From contig CP114561.1 in NCBI GenBank assembly GCA_028865235.1, positions 2,004,001 through 2,068,000 on the forward strand: a stretch of 64,000 bases of DNA, read 5' to 3'. The notes beneath the pieces are model-generated. The model had not been told where the DNA came from. It did no database searches and was given only the letters and a program-made list of their open reading frames with translations. The position numbers and the translations under genes are program-made. Source of the DNA: Candidatus Manganitrophus sp. (GTDB lineage: Bacteria; Nitrospirota; Nitrospiria; SBBL01; Manganitrophaceae). Positions 27,940 through 36,408 of this stretch are shown one piece after another (the stretch's first letter is position 1; every line of letters begins with the position of its first letter).

Positions 27940-27996
27940 GTAGGGTCGATCTTTGTGATCGCCCAAACACGGGGCGAATACAAGATTCGCCCCTAC
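27940..27996. repeat. palindromic intergenic repeat, GTAGGGGCG...CGCCC class
   Basis: The left arm GTAGGGTCGATCTTTGTGAT plus CGCCC and the right arm (reverse complement GTAGGGGCGAATCTTGTATT plus CGCCC) form an imperfect 25-bp inverted repeat around AAACAC. A second element with the same ends is at 29942-29996. This is a widespread class of mobile palindromic repeat, copied without its own gene. Confidence 0.7.
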
Positions 27997-28042
27997 ACAT
28001 AACAGAACACCATTTATTTCATTTGTATTCATTTCTTTTTTG

Positions 28043-28071
28043 TTGTCTTCGACGCGATCCTTCTTTACTAT
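28043..28071 (+). promoter_or_regulatory. sigma-70-type promoter for the radical SAM gene
   Basis: TTGTCT at 28043-28048 and TACTAT at 28066-28071, 17 bp apart, 25 bp before the ATG. Confidence 0.5.
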
Positions 28072-28095
28072 AACACACTCAACGAGGGCGACACG

Positions 28096-29082
28096 ATGCC
28101 ACGCTACTACTACAATGCCTACAGCCGCGCACTGAAAGAGCGCTTTCCCTGGAAGGTTTATAAGCTGCCGCTCGACGCCGGCTTCACCTGTCCCAACCGG
28201 GACGGACGGGTCGCCTTCGGCGGCTGCACCTTTTGCAGCAACGCCAGCTTCAGCCCCAACAGCGGCGGACCCTTGAAATCGATTCGCGAACAGGTGGAAG
28301 AAGGAATCGCCGTCTACCGGAAGCGGCGGTTCGGCGGGGAGAAGTTCATCGTCTACTTTCAGGCGTTCACCAACACCGACGCCCCGCCCGCTCGCCTGGC
28401 GAGCATTTATGATGAGGCGCTTTCTCATCCCGACGTGGTTGGGCTTGCGATCGCGACCCGTCCCGACTCCCTCCCGGAGCCGGTCCTCGATCTGCTCAGC
28501 GACTTTCAGAAGAGAACGGCGCTCTTTTTAGAGGTCGGGCTCCAATCGATCCACGATGAGACCCTTCGGCGGGTGAATCGGGGCCACACCTTCGCCGATT
28601 TCGTCGACGCGGTCGCGCGGATCAAGAAAAGAGGTCTCTATCTCTCAACCCATCTGATTCTGGGATTGCCGGGGGAGGATCGCGGAATGATGCTGGCGAC
28701 GATCGAACGGGTTGCGCCCCTGCCGATCGACGCCGTCAAGCTGACCCATCTTTATATTCCGAAACAGGCTCCGCTGGCGCAGGCCTATCGACGGGGAGCG
28801 CTCTCGCTCCTGACCCTTTCCGATTATATTCAACTGGTCTGTGATGCGCTGGAGCGCCTGCCGGAGCGGCTTGTCATTGAAAGGTTGATGGGGGAGCTCG
28901 ACGGAGAAGATATTCTCGCCCCCCGATGGGGAAAACATAAAGGGGAGATCCTGGAGATGATCGAGGCGGAGTTCGCCCGGCGCGGAACCTGCCAGGGGAT
29001 TCTCTTCCGAGCGCCTCAGTGGTGCGATCCGGCTGAGGTGCAGCGGTGCATCCCCCCCATGACGGCCCCCATCAAATCATAG
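28096..29082 (+). CDS. TIGR01212-family radical SAM protein (YhcC-like)
   Basis: A 328-residue radical SAM protein. The cluster-binding motif is TCPNRDGRVAFGGCTFCSNA, with three Cys near residues 31-48; the family-specific FQAFTNTDAP and GLQSIHDETLRRVNRGHT follow, then LSTHLILGLPGEDR. It has the length of typical members. The reaction is unknown; relatives are YhcC proteins. The start ATG 28096 follows a GAGGGCG site. Confidence 0.92.
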   Translation: MPRYYYNAYSRALKERFPWKVYKLPLDAGFTCPNRDGRVAFGGCTFCSNASFSPNSGGPLKSIREQVEEGIAVYRKRRFGGEKFIVYFQAFTNTDAPPARLASIYDEALSHPDVVGLAIATRPDSLPEPVLDLLSDFQKRTALFLEVGLQSIHDETLRRVNRGHTFADFVDAVARIKKRGLYLSTHLILGLPGEDRGMMLATIERVAPLPIDAVKLTHLYIPKQAPLAQAYRRGALSLLTLSDYIQLVCDALERLPERLVIERLMGELDGEDILAPRWGKHKGEILEMIEAEFARRGTCQGILFRAPQWCDPAEVQRCIPPMTAPIKS

Positions 29083-29266
29083 AGATACTCCCGCTCTCCC
29101 TCATCGACACGACTGAAATAGGCCCCTTCCCATCCCTTTCGTAAAGACACTCTGACCAATAACACCTCAAGCTGAGCCGTGGTCTTGCATCAACCGATTT
29201 CAATATGCTAAGTTTTTTTTATCTCACTTTCACACGACGCAATCAACCATCGAACGGAGGTATAGG

Positions 29267-29920
29267 ATGAAGCGATTCCAGTTCATGTTCTTTTTGGTCA
29301 CTATTTTCATTGCAACAATGGCGACTTCGCTCTCTGCGGCGCCGATCGGCGTGCCGGGGGCGACCGCCGGCGCCAACAAGTCAGTCGTCGGCGCCGAGTT
29401 GAACCTTCTCACCGATCGGGATCTCACCGGCGGCGGTGAGGTGGAAAGCACGCAGGCCTTTGCAAAAGGAGAAGTCGGATTGACCGAACGGGTCGATCTG
29501 ATCGTCCGAATCGGGTTCGGTGATTTCGAGGGACCCGGGGTCGATACCGACTTCGGCCCGGCCTTCGGGGTCGGATTTAAGACCACCTGGGCGGAGATCC
29601 CCGATGCCAACTTAAAGATCGGCACCGTCCTCCAGACAACGCGCATCCGGGCAGAGGATGATTCTACCCGTCTCGGCTGGGCCGAATACGACGCCGCTTT
29701 GGGCGCTTTCCTCGACAGCCGCGGTTCAAAACAAGCGGTGGTCCCTTACGGCGGGGTGGCCTGGTCGGCCCTTGATATTGAGGGGACGGCTCAGGAGGAT
29801 GATGCCTTCGGGTTCTTCTTGGGGGCTCTGGCGAGGCTTGGCGGGAATTTCCAGGTCGGGGTCGAGTTTCGCATTGTCGATCAGACGGCGATTTCGGCCA
29901 ATGCCGGTTTTGTATTCTAA
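29267..29920 (+). CDS. outer-membrane beta-barrel protein
   Basis: A 217-residue protein with a Sec signal peptide (cleavage near SLSAAPIG, residue 25) and alternating strand pattern, ending in the outer-membrane C-terminal signature NAGFVF (terminal Phe). About eight strands would fit the length. Acidic loops (RAEDDSTR, TAQEDDAF) suggest cation exposure. Function unknown. GGAGGTA precedes ATG 29267. Confidence 0.75.
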   Translation: MKRFQFMFFLVTIFIATMATSLSAAPIGVPGATAGANKSVVGAELNLLTDRDLTGGGEVESTQAFAKGEVGLTERVDLIVRIGFGDFEGPGVDTDFGPAFGVGFKTTWAEIPDANLKIGTVLQTTRIRAEDDSTRLGWAEYDAALGAFLDSRGSKQAVVPYGGVAWSALDIEGTAQEDDAFGFFLGALARLGGNFQVGVEFRIVDQTAISANAGFVF

Positions 29921-29941
29921 ATACAAACGCATCTATTCTGT

Positions 29942-29996
29942 GTCGGGGCGGCCATGTGTGGCCGCCCTGGGCGCACACATGGGTGCCGCCCCCTAC
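29942..29996. repeat. second palindromic intergenic repeat, overlapping a stop codon
   Basis: GGGGCGGCCATGTGTGGCCG plus CCC on the left and the complement of GTAGGGGGCGGCACCCATGT plus GTGCGCCC on the right form an imperfect inverted repeat. It has the same GTAGGGGCG ends as 27940-27996. The TAG of its end serves as the stop codon of the minus-strand gene at 29993. Confidence 0.7.
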
Positions 29997-30781
29997 AAAT
30001 CGATCTCGATCAAGGCGCCGACCGGCGGCTTTCCAAAAGCTTCCCAAGCGCTCCCACCGCGGAGAAAGAGCTCCATCCAACGGAGCTCTTTCCCGCTCCC
30101 TTCCCGCCAGCCGCTGCTGCCGGGGGCGAGCGCCATCTCTCCGATCGGAACCTCAAAGCTGGCGGGAGCCGCCACGGCCTTGTGTTGATGCTTTCCGATT
30201 CTAATTTCGACAGAGGCCCCGGACGGAAAAGGGAGGCTCTCCCGGTCGAGGGTCGTCTTCAGATTGCCATAGCCGTCGATGTAGGCGATCCGGTTTTTCG
30301 GTATTTCAGGGATTTGATCCGGCGGGATTTTCTCCGCCAGGATGGCGGCATGGCCCTGTGCGATCTCTGCGATCGCCTCTGGAAAGAGATCCCGCGAACG
30401 GAACTGGGAGCCCTCCGCAGGAACGGAGACCCACCGAAGCTCCTCCGAAGCGCCCCGAACGAACGAGAAGGCGTACCCTGCGTTAACCCCGACGACACGA
30501 ACCCCGGTGATCAAACGGGCAAACGCCAGCCGCTCTCCGGCATTGCCGGCCCGGACCCGTTTGTCATCCATCCGGGGTGCGACGTTATGGAAAATGAGGG
30601 TGCCGGCGGGGGGATCGTTTAACCCCAGCTGCGCCACGCAGAACCCGGCCGCCAGCGTCGAGAAGGGGGGGACGGGGGTCAGTATGATCTCCGCGTCCGG
30701 GAGGTGGCGCTTAATCCGCTGCGCCACCTCCGCAAAGGCGAGATCTCCGTGGCCGTAATCGGCAATCAGATGAACGAGCAT
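29993..30781 (-). CDS. SAM hydroxide adenosyltransferase (DUF62/SalL-like) family protein
   Basis: A 262-residue protein of the family that adds hydroxide (or a halide in fluorinase and chlorinase) to S-adenosylmethionine. VHLIADYGHGD holds the substrate-binding Asp, GVNAGYAFSFVRG the ring-contact region, and RIAYIDGYGNLKTTL the C-terminal beta-barrel motif. It is shorter at the N-terminus than many members and lacks the common DxYVGxMKG, so activity should not be assumed. Its stop codon lies in the repeat 29942-29996. Confidence 0.8.
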   Translation of the reverse strand: MLVHLIADYGHGDLAFAEVAQRIKRHLPDAEIILTPVPPFSTLAAGFCVAQLGLNDPPAGTLIFHNVAPRMDDKRVRAGNAGERLAFARLITGVRVVGVNAGYAFSFVRGASEELRWVSVPAEGSQFRSRDLFPEAIAEIAQGHAAILAEKIPPDQIPEIPKNRIAYIDGYGNLKTTLDRESLPFPSGASVEIRIGKHQHKAVAAPASFEVPIGEMALAPGSSGWREGSGKELRWMELFLRGGSAWEAFGKPPVGALIEIDL

Positions 30782-30829
30782 GCGTGAAAGATCGGGATGA
30801 GGTGAAGAAGGATGAATAAAGAGGAGCCG

Positions 30830-31156
30830 TTATTCTTTTCCGAACACCTTTTTCAGAAGCGGTTCGATCTCCCCCTTTTTCGCCATCTCATCGAGGATGT
30901 CGGTATCGCCGTAAAATTCTCCGCCGATGAAAACTTTCGGGAGGGTCGGCCAGTTGGTCATCTTGGAGAGGGTCTCCCGCTTTTCCATGTTTCTTAACAC
31001 ATCGACCACTTCAAAAGGAAAGCCGTATTTGTTGAAAAACTGGATCGTCTCCATCGTAAATCCGCACATCGGCATCGCCTTGGTGCCTTTCCCGTAGATC
31101 AAAATCTTATTGTCTGCCACTTCCTTCTTGATTTCTTCCTCAATTGGATTGCCCAT
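30830..31156 (-). CDS. grxD: monothiol glutaredoxin, Grx4/GrxD family
   Basis: A 108-residue glutaredoxin. The active site is CGFT (KAMPMCGFTMETIQFF) where the family normally has CGFS. WPTLPKVFIGGEFYGDTDIL holds the glutathione-binding cis-Pro and GG. Such proteins carry [2Fe-2S] clusters and work with BolA, encoded just upstream on the same strand. The Ser to Thr change should keep the monothiol character. Confidence 0.92.
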   Translation of the reverse strand: MGNPIEEEIKKEVADNKILIYGKGTKAMPMCGFTMETIQFFNKYGFPFEVVDVLRNMEKRETLSKMTNWPTLPKVFIGGEFYGDTDILDEMAKKGEIEPLLKKVFGKE

Positions 31157-31209
31157 CGTTCATTTCTCCTCTGGTTCTGTTAATAATGACACCCATCACC
31201 GGAGAGGCG

Positions 31210-31455
31210 CTACGCGGGGGCCTCTTCGTGCGTGTATGATTTAATCTCCAAAGCATGGATCCGTCCATCCTTCATCGGCTCATCCAGCGCCTGGTAGACG
31301 AAGCGTTGACGGTCGAGGAGGTTTTTCCCCCGGAAGGCTTCGGAGATGATCTGAAGGCGATAGTGGTCCATGGTGCCGGTTCGGTCAACCACCGTAACCA
31401 AGGCATCCGGCATCGCTTTTTTGATGTAGCTAATCAACATTTCCTGACTGATCAT
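31210..31455 (-). CDS. bolA: BolA/IbaG-family protein
   Basis: An 81-residue BolA-like protein: VVDRTGTMDHYRLQIISEAFRGKNLLDRQRFVYQAL is the family core, with the conserved His in MDHY as candidate cluster ligand, and the end is RIHALEIKSYTHEE. BolA and monothiol glutaredoxin form a [2Fe-2S] heterodimer; the gene lies 53 bp before the glutaredoxin. I start at ATG 31455 (GGAG upstream). Confidence 0.88.
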   Translation of the reverse strand: MISQEMLISYIKKAMPDALVTVVDRTGTMDHYRLQIISEAFRGKNLLDRQRFVYQALDEPMKDGRIHALEIKSYTHEEAPA

Positions 31456-31553
31456 CTGTTTCGACTCCGTGCATCGGCTGTGTGAAGAATTCCTCACAGA
31501 AAGGAGATTATACCTCATTTTATGCCGATCTTAAAGTGGAAAGAGGGAGACGC

Positions 31554-31582
31554 TTGACAGCGGATCGAGGTTGATTTATATA
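31554..31582 (+). promoter_or_regulatory. promoter TTGACA-N17-TATATA for the metallopeptidase gene
   Basis: TTGACA at 31554-31559 and TATATA at 31577-31582, 17 bp apart, 59 bp upstream of ATG 31642. Confidence 0.65.
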
Positions 31583-31641
31583 GACGAGGGCCCGATCGTG
31601 CCGGCATCCGAACGCCTCAACCGCCTGGGGGGAAAACCGAT

Positions 31642-32160
31642 ATGGAATATGTTCCGGAACCTGACATCGATAAGGAGGTCGCCCGCATCATCGCCTTCTT
31701 CGAATGGGACCACCTCGATCCGAAGCGGGTCCGGACGATCCGAAGCCGAGGGTCGCGGAGCCGAAGGATTCTGGCCCGCTGCCATGCCCTCCCGAAAGCG
31801 ATGCAGACCGGCCTGGCCCTTCCGGCGCATTACGTGATCGAGCTGGTGTCGGAAAATTATGATCGTCTCTCTGAGATGGAAAAAACGAAGACCCTCATCC
31901 ATGAGCTTCTGCACATCCCCGCCACGTTCGGCGGCGGCTTTCGCCATCATGACTATGTTCACGGCCGCCGGGTAAACAAGCTCTATGAAGAATATGCCCG
32001 GCACCTTTCCACCCCCCGCCGGCACCGGAAACACTCCCCGCCCAGGTCACGATTACTTTCTGAAGACTGTTTTAGAGAAGGGCTTCAATCTTTCTGCAGA
32101 CCACCTCCGGGTCGCGGATGCCCCGCAACCGCTCGGCCTGTTCTCCCCCTTTTAAATTGA
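31642..32160 (+). CDS. putative zinc metallopeptidase (HExxH), C-terminus uncertain
   Basis: The zinc motif HELLHIP is followed by GGGFRHHDYVH, as in the putative phage-type metallopeptidase family. The helix-rich N-terminus (DIDKEVARIIAFFEWDHL) fits. The last 50 residues in this frame are Pro/Arg-rich and overlap the minus-strand gene at 32072. A one-base shift near 32000-32010 would end the protein at TGA 32061-32063 instead. I think the true protein is about 135-140 residues. Confidence 0.7.
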   Translation: MEYVPEPDIDKEVARIIAFFEWDHLDPKRVRTIRSRGSRSRRILARCHALPKAMQTGLALPAHYVIELVSENYDRLSEMEKTKTLIHELLHIPATFGGGFRHHDYVHGRRVNKLYEEYARHLSTPRRHRKHSPPRSRLLSEDCFREGLQSFCRPPPGRGCPATARPVLPLLN

Positions 32161-32542
32161 GGACGACGGTCCCGATCCCGAAGAGGCGATCGAGCGGGCC
32201 TTGCTCCGCCCCAACGGCGGCGATTTTTTGCAGAGGGATGATCTTTTCGTCTCGACCGAGAAATCCGGCCGCGCGGTGAACGGCGGCCCGGGTGACGGCA
32301 TAGCGGCTGGTGCGGCGAAGAAAAAGGGCAAGCCCGACGAAGAGGCCGACGCCGAGCGCATAGATCGCCCCGCTGCCGGGGTCCCCCACCGGCAGGAAGA
32401 AAATAAAAAGGGCTCGAATCGCCGAGATCAGGGCGAAGAACCAGAGGAAGATATATTCACCCCAGGAAGGCCGCCCCTCCCAAACGACGCGCCGATCTTC
32501 CTCCGTGGGAAAATTGCGAGAGGTCATTCCATCGGCATTCAT
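32072..32542 (-). CDS. bacterial PH-domain membrane protein
   Basis: About 156 residues. Two membrane helices (FLWFFALISAIRALFIFFL and IYALGVGLFVGLALFL) are followed by a bPH2 domain: RYAVTRAAVHRAAGFLGRDEKIIPLQKI, then GTVVLNLKG. The function of bPH2 proteins is unknown. ATG 32542 is chosen because GGAG lies 7 bases upstream. Confidence 0.8.
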   Translation of the reverse strand: MNADGMTSRNFPTEEDRRVVWEGRPSWGEYIFLWFFALISAIRALFIFFLPVGDPGSGAIYALGVGLFVGLALFLRRTSRYAVTRAAVHRAAGFLGRDEKIIPLQKIAAVGAEQGPLDRLFGIGTVVLNLKGGEQAERLRGIRDPEVVCRKIEALL

Positions 32543-32597
32543 TTGGATCTCCGAAGGAGGTGAGAAGGGACATGAGAAGAGGAAAAGTGCCGGAGGT

Positions 32598-33152
32598 TCA
32601 ACCGCCGGCTTGCAATGTTTTGAGCACTTGATGGATCTCTCGGGCATGATCTTCCGGCTCGACGGAGGGGAAGAGCTTCCGGATGGTTCCCTTCGGATCG
32701 ATCAGGACGGTGCTGCGGCGCGCGATCGTCATCCCCATAAAACGGGTGAGGGGGCCGTATTGCCGGGTCACCTTGAATTGATCGTCGGCCAGAATTTGAA
32801 AGTTGAGGTTGTGTTTGTCGGAAAATTTCTTGTGCGAGGCGACCGAATCGACACTGATCCCGAGGACCGTGGCGTTGAGATGTTGAATGGCGACGATGTT
32901 GTCCCGGAAGGAACAGGCCTCTTTGGTGCAGCCGGGGGTATCGTCTTTCGGATAAAAATAAAGGACCACCCATTTGCCGCGCAACGCGGAGAGGGTGACC
33001 GGCTTTCCTTCCTGATCGGGCAAGGTGAAATCGGGGGCGGGCTCCCCCTCCCGGACGGCAAAAACCGGTTCGGCAAAGACCGACCGGGTCTCGCTGGTGA
33101 CGAGAACGGCAACGACGATCAACAGACTTACATGGACCATCAGTTTTTTCAT
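32598..33152 (-). CDS. bcp: periplasmic Bcp-type peroxiredoxin
   Basis: A 184-residue peroxiredoxin with an N-terminal signal peptide (about residues 1-27, ending VFAEPV). PDDTPGCTKEACSFRD type motif: here DDTPGCTKEACSFRD holds the peroxidatic Cys and a resolving Cys five residues later. Bcp/PrxQ enzymes reduce hydroperoxides. The leader makes it an exported variant. GGGAGGGA precedes ATG 33152. Confidence 0.9.
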   Translation of the reverse strand: MKKLMVHVSLLIVVAVLVTSETRSVFAEPVFAVREGEPAPDFTLPDQEGKPVTLSALRGKWVVLYFYPKDDTPGCTKEACSFRDNIVAIQHLNATVLGISVDSVASHKKFSDKHNLNFQILADDQFKVTRQYGPLTRFMGMTIARRSTVLIDPKGTIRKLFPSVEPEDHAREIHQVLKTLQAGG

Positions 33153-33275
33153 CGGAATGTCCCTCCCGGCCTCAAGGTTAGCATAATAAGTGAGAAAAAG
33201 GGAAGTAAGGAAGGCGGAATGAAACAAAAAAGCCCCCGTTCTTCCGCTTCGGTGCCCGAAAGGGATTGACGTGAT

Positions 33276-33303
33276 TTGACACCCTCATTGAATAAGCTAA
33301 AAT
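33276..33303 (+). promoter_or_regulatory. promoter TTGACA-N16-TAAAAT for the unknown two-gene operon
   Basis: TTGACA at 33276-33281 and TAAAAT at 33298-33303. It leaves an AT-rich leader of about 150 nt before ATG 33461, in which I see no clear structured element. Confidence 0.7.
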
Positions 33304-33460
33304 TCTATTTATAATCGCTCCAAATTAGAATACAAACTCAAATACATTGCTGATACGTTATACCTTTGTGAAGCCGAAACGCGAGTTGTCTCAAATACGT
33401 CCAGTACGGGTGGAAACGATATGAATGATGAATCAGGTAGGCTTTACAAGGAGGAAATAA

Positions 33461-33826
33461 ATGGGCGTTGAGAAAAAAAACAGGAGCGAAACCCTTCACC
33501 GAATCGCCGCCGATCTCTTTGTGAAATCGGAGGGAGGCGAAGAGCTGTCATTCAAAATCGATCTTCTCCGCAACGAAGTAAAAAAAGTAATCGAAGGTGA
33601 GAATACGATATTCGGAAAATTCCGCGAACTTGTGGAATCGTTTGAGGAAATCATTCCGGAGGAGAACCAGCGTTATCACGCCGCGATCAAAGCGTTGTCG
33701 ACGACTTCGAAGCTAAGCCGGCAAGAGATCGTTAAGGCCGTCAACATTCAGCTTGAGGAGCTTAAACCGCTCGAGAAGAGCTTGATGTCCGCCCTCCCGG
33801 CTGGCGCGACGAGTTTAAGGCCATGA
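33461..33826 (+). CDS. helical protein of unknown function, first gene of a coupled pair
   Basis: A 121-residue charged, predicted all-helical protein: DLFVKSEGGEELSFKIDLLRNEVKKVIEGENTIFGKFRELVESFEEIIPEENQRY. No family recognised. AAGGAGGAAATAA precedes the ATG. Its stop overlaps the next start (ATGA at 33823-33826), so the two proteins are made together and may interact. Confidence 0.75.
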   Translation: MGVEKKNRSETLHRIAADLFVKSEGGEELSFKIDLLRNEVKKVIEGENTIFGKFRELVESFEEIIPEENQRYHAAIKALSTTSKLSRQEIVKAVNIQLEELKPLEKSLMSALPAGATSLRP

Positions 33827-34548
33827 AAGCCAAATCGCTGGAAATCAAAGACGAGATATCGAGACTGCGCGAAAAAATCGGGCGGCTTGAGAGTGAAGAA
33901 AAAAGGATTCTCAATGAGATGGTGGCGCGGGAAACGGAAATGGAACTCGTCGAGAGGGCCGTGGAGGAACTCTTCGCCGATCTCGGGGCGGAGATAACCT
34001 ATATCAAAAAAAGGTTGAGGAAGTTACTTCTGAAAGCGTGGCCGCTCCGCCCGTCCCGCCCGGGGGCTTCTCTTCATAAAAGCGATCTTCCCGGCGAGGA
34101 AGAGGAAAAGGAAGGCGGCGAGCAGAAAAACGAAACCCGCGAGTCTTCTGCGCCGCAGGAGACGGAATGGGAGAAAAAATGCCCTATGTGCGGGGGTCGA
34201 ATGAGTTTCCTCACGAAGGATGAAATGTGGCAGTGTTATACCTGCGCATACGAAGAATCAAGAACGGACGAAGTTCGGGGTAAGAGCGAAAAGAAAAGTG
34301 AACATCCGAATGCGCCTAAACCCACTCCCGCTTCGAAGCCGATTTTCGATCTATCTCCGCCCCTTGCCGTCCCTTTGTCACCCCAGTCCTCCAACGAAAT
34401 CCAGAAATCAAAAAAGGGATTAGCGCCGTCCAATAACCAGCCCTCGGGCAAAAAAAAGACCTGCCCGGCCTGCCGTGAGAAAATGGATTGGTACCAGACG
34501 GAGAAAGCCTGGCGGTGCTCCTTCTGCGGATACTCGAGAAGTATTTAA
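33823..34548 (+). CDS. coiled-coil protein with two C-terminal zinc ribbons
   Basis: A 241-residue protein. Residues 1-65 form a coiled coil (EIKDEISRLREKIGRLESEE); two zinc-ribbon modules follow: CPMCGGRMSFLTKDEMWQCYTC near 123-145 and CPACREKMDWYQTEKAWRCSFC near 213-235, separated by a Pro/Ser-rich linker. The two modules are clear internal repeats. Unknown function; nucleic-acid or protein binding is likely for such ribbons. It is coupled to the preceding gene. Confidence 0.78.
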   Translation: MKAKSLEIKDEISRLREKIGRLESEEKRILNEMVARETEMELVERAVEELFADLGAEITYIKKRLRKLLLKAWPLRPSRPGASLHKSDLPGEEEEKEGGEQKNETRESSAPQETEWEKKCPMCGGRMSFLTKDEMWQCYTCAYEESRTDEVRGKSEKKSEHPNAPKPTPASKPIFDLSPPLAVPLSPQSSNEIQKSKKGLAPSNNQPSGKKKTCPACREKMDWYQTEKAWRCSFCGYSRSI

Positions 34549-34737
34549 ATCGCGCACAAGGGGTCGTCGCTTTACTTTTGACTTTACTGAATTGATGGTC
34601 TTCCCCCTCTCTTTCCTGCTCATCGTGAATTCTCAGGCAAACGAGTTTCGACCATTTGAAGGCGGGTTTGTTGGCCCTGCATACGTTTGTCCCCACACGC
34701 AAACGGAAGGTGGGCCTTTATTTTAGCAATGAGATCC

Positions 34738-34794
34738 ATCGGTTCACCGGTCCTTCCTTACGAGAAAGGACCGGTGAACCGATTTCTATTTTTT
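34738..34794. terminator. strong intrinsic terminator, 18-bp stem
   Basis: ATCGGTTCACCGGTCCTT at 34738-34755 pairs perfectly with AAGGACCGGTGAACCGAT at 34766-34783 and is followed by TTCTATTTTTT. It separates the plus-strand zinc-ribbon operon from the minus-strand gene at 34857. Confidence 0.85.
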
Positions 34795-34856
34795 GCGTCA
34801 CGGAACGCGGGCATCGCCTTGATGGCATTTTTGGTCGCCCCCGGCGTGCAGGGCGC

Positions 34857-35378
34857 TTATGCGGCCTCTGATTTTGTCATTTCGTTCACCGCGTCGGTGA
34901 GAGCTTTATTGAAAGCCTTCGTGTCGGCGCTCAGTTGGGCTTCATACTGCTGGGTTGCGTGCTTGACGGCCTTTGCCAGCGCCTCTTTCAGCCTCGATTT
35001 ACCGATGACGATCAGCGCCGCTGAACCGTTGCTGAGCATCGTGCCAATCTGCTTCAAGTCGCTTCGCGACATCCCACCCCAGAGGTGTCCGATTAAAGCG
35101 CCGACTCCCGCACCCAACACCAATTTCCCGATCAAGTAAGCGGGGAAGAACGCTGCGGTCAGCGCTCCGACGGCCAAGCCGGTCCAGGCCCCATATTCAG
35201 TGGGCTTCTCATGCTGGCTGACCTGAACCGTGCCATCGGGGTCCTTGTGGATGATGGCCGCGTCGTAGACGCCGATGACGCCATCGCGGTGGAGTTGTTG
35301 TACGTCCCGGTAATCCAGTTTCGCATCTTCGAGGTTATTGTAGGTTGCCGCATAGACGAACAAAGGTTCGTTTGCCAT
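34857..35378 (-). CDS. DUF1269-type membrane protein
   Basis: A 173-residue protein. The N-terminal ferredoxin-like part (VYAATYNNLEDAKLDYRDVQQLHRDGVIGVYDAAII) and the glycine-rich hydrophobic segment (GLAVGALTAAFFPAYLIGKLVLGAGVGALIGHLWG) are typical of DUF1269. The C-terminal part IGTMLSNGSAALIVIGKSRLKEAL also fits. Role unknown. GGAGAAAGGAG precedes ATG 35378. Confidence 0.8.
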   Translation of the reverse strand: MANEPLFVYAATYNNLEDAKLDYRDVQQLHRDGVIGVYDAAIIHKDPDGTVQVSQHEKPTEYGAWTGLAVGALTAAFFPAYLIGKLVLGAGVGALIGHLWGGMSRSDLKQIGTMLSNGSAALIVIGKSRLKEALAKAVKHATQQYEAQLSADTKAFNKALTDAVNEMTKSEAA

Positions 35379-35601
35379 TGTCGTGCTCCTTTCTCCTAAA
35401 ATACGCAGCCGGTCAAGCCGGCTGCAATGGTTGGAAACCTCCGGTATTTGCCCCGGGGGCCGGCAATGGTTTGTGGGGTATCTCAAATGAATTGGCCAGC
35501 CCGGCGAGGTCGGCGCCGTCCGAAGCCGGACAGTCGCCCGACCTCGCCTCCACGGAATTGCGCCGCTCCCATCCGCGTGTTTTTCCCGGCGAATGACCGG
35601 C

Positions 35602-36408
35602 TTATGCGGCTTTGACCGCCTCCTGCGTCTGATCCAACGACTGCTTCAGCTTGCCGGTTCTCTTCTCATGGTTCGCGCGCATCTCGGCGATCCGCTTGTC
35701 GATCTTGGCTTTTGCATCGGCATTTGTCTTGGAGGCCTGTTCCTGCAGCTTCGCGATCTTCGCGTCGCCCTCCTTTTTGTACTGCTCAAGCCGCGTCCGG
35801 GCCTTCTCGGCGTCCTTCTTGAGTTTCTCCCGCACCTCATCGACCCGCTTACTTGCCTTCGCCTGCATGTCCGCCTTGGTCTTGGCGTGTTCTTCCTTCC
35901 GGCGAGCCAGTTCGGCCTTGAGCGCGTCGATCCTTCGCTGGGTCCGCTCATGGATGAAATCATCCCGCCACTCCCGAACGACGGTTCCCCCGCCAATCGC
36001 TTCCATCCGGGTGTCCAGCGGCGTGACCCAATCCTCGGAGACTTCGGCGACCAGCGCCGTCTTGCCGGGCGCGAATTTCTGGGATACTTCGTTGATGAAA
36101 TCTGCGTCCACGCCGAGATCGTAGAGATCTTGCAAGCTGCCGAGCAGCGTGCCGGCGCCGAACCCGATCGCCCCACCGACCGGACCGCCGAGCAACCCGA
36201 TCAAGCCGCCGGTGAGGGCGCCCACTCCCATCCCCACAGGCCCTTGGTCCTCTCTCTGCTTGACCGATAGGCTTCCGTCCTCCTCTCGTTTGATGACGGT
36301 CGTGCCGTAGAGCGAAATGCTCCCCTCATTATGCAGCTGATGGAGCGCGCGCGTGCCTTCGTAAGCCTTTTCCTCATTGGGAAAAACAACAAGGATAAAT
36401 TTGCTCAT
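35602..36408 (-). CDS. DUF1269-type protein with long coiled-coil tail
   Basis: A 268-residue protein. The N-terminal 140 residues match the neighbour's architecture (FPNEEKAYEGTRALHQLHNEGSISLYGTTVIKREEDGSL, then a Gly-rich segment GALTGGLIGLLGGPVGGAIG). The C-terminal 110 residues are an Ala/Lys/Glu coiled coil rich in heptads. Two paralogous genes in the same orientation suggest a membrane-associated complex. GAAGGAGAG precedes ATG 36408. The coiled coil is unusual for the family. Confidence 0.8.
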   Translation of the reverse strand: MSKFILVVFPNEEKAYEGTRALHQLHNEGSISLYGTTVIKREEDGSLSVKQREDQGPVGMGVGALTGGLIGLLGGPVGGAIGFGAGTLLGSLQDLYDLGVDADFINEVSQKFAPGKTALVAEVSEDWVTPLDTRMEAIGGGTVVREWRDDFIHERTQRRIDALKAELARRKEEHAKTKADMQAKASKRVDEVREKLKKDAEKARTRLEQYKKEGDAKIAKLQEQASKTNADAKAKIDKRIAEMRANHEKRTGKLKQSLDQTQEAVKAA

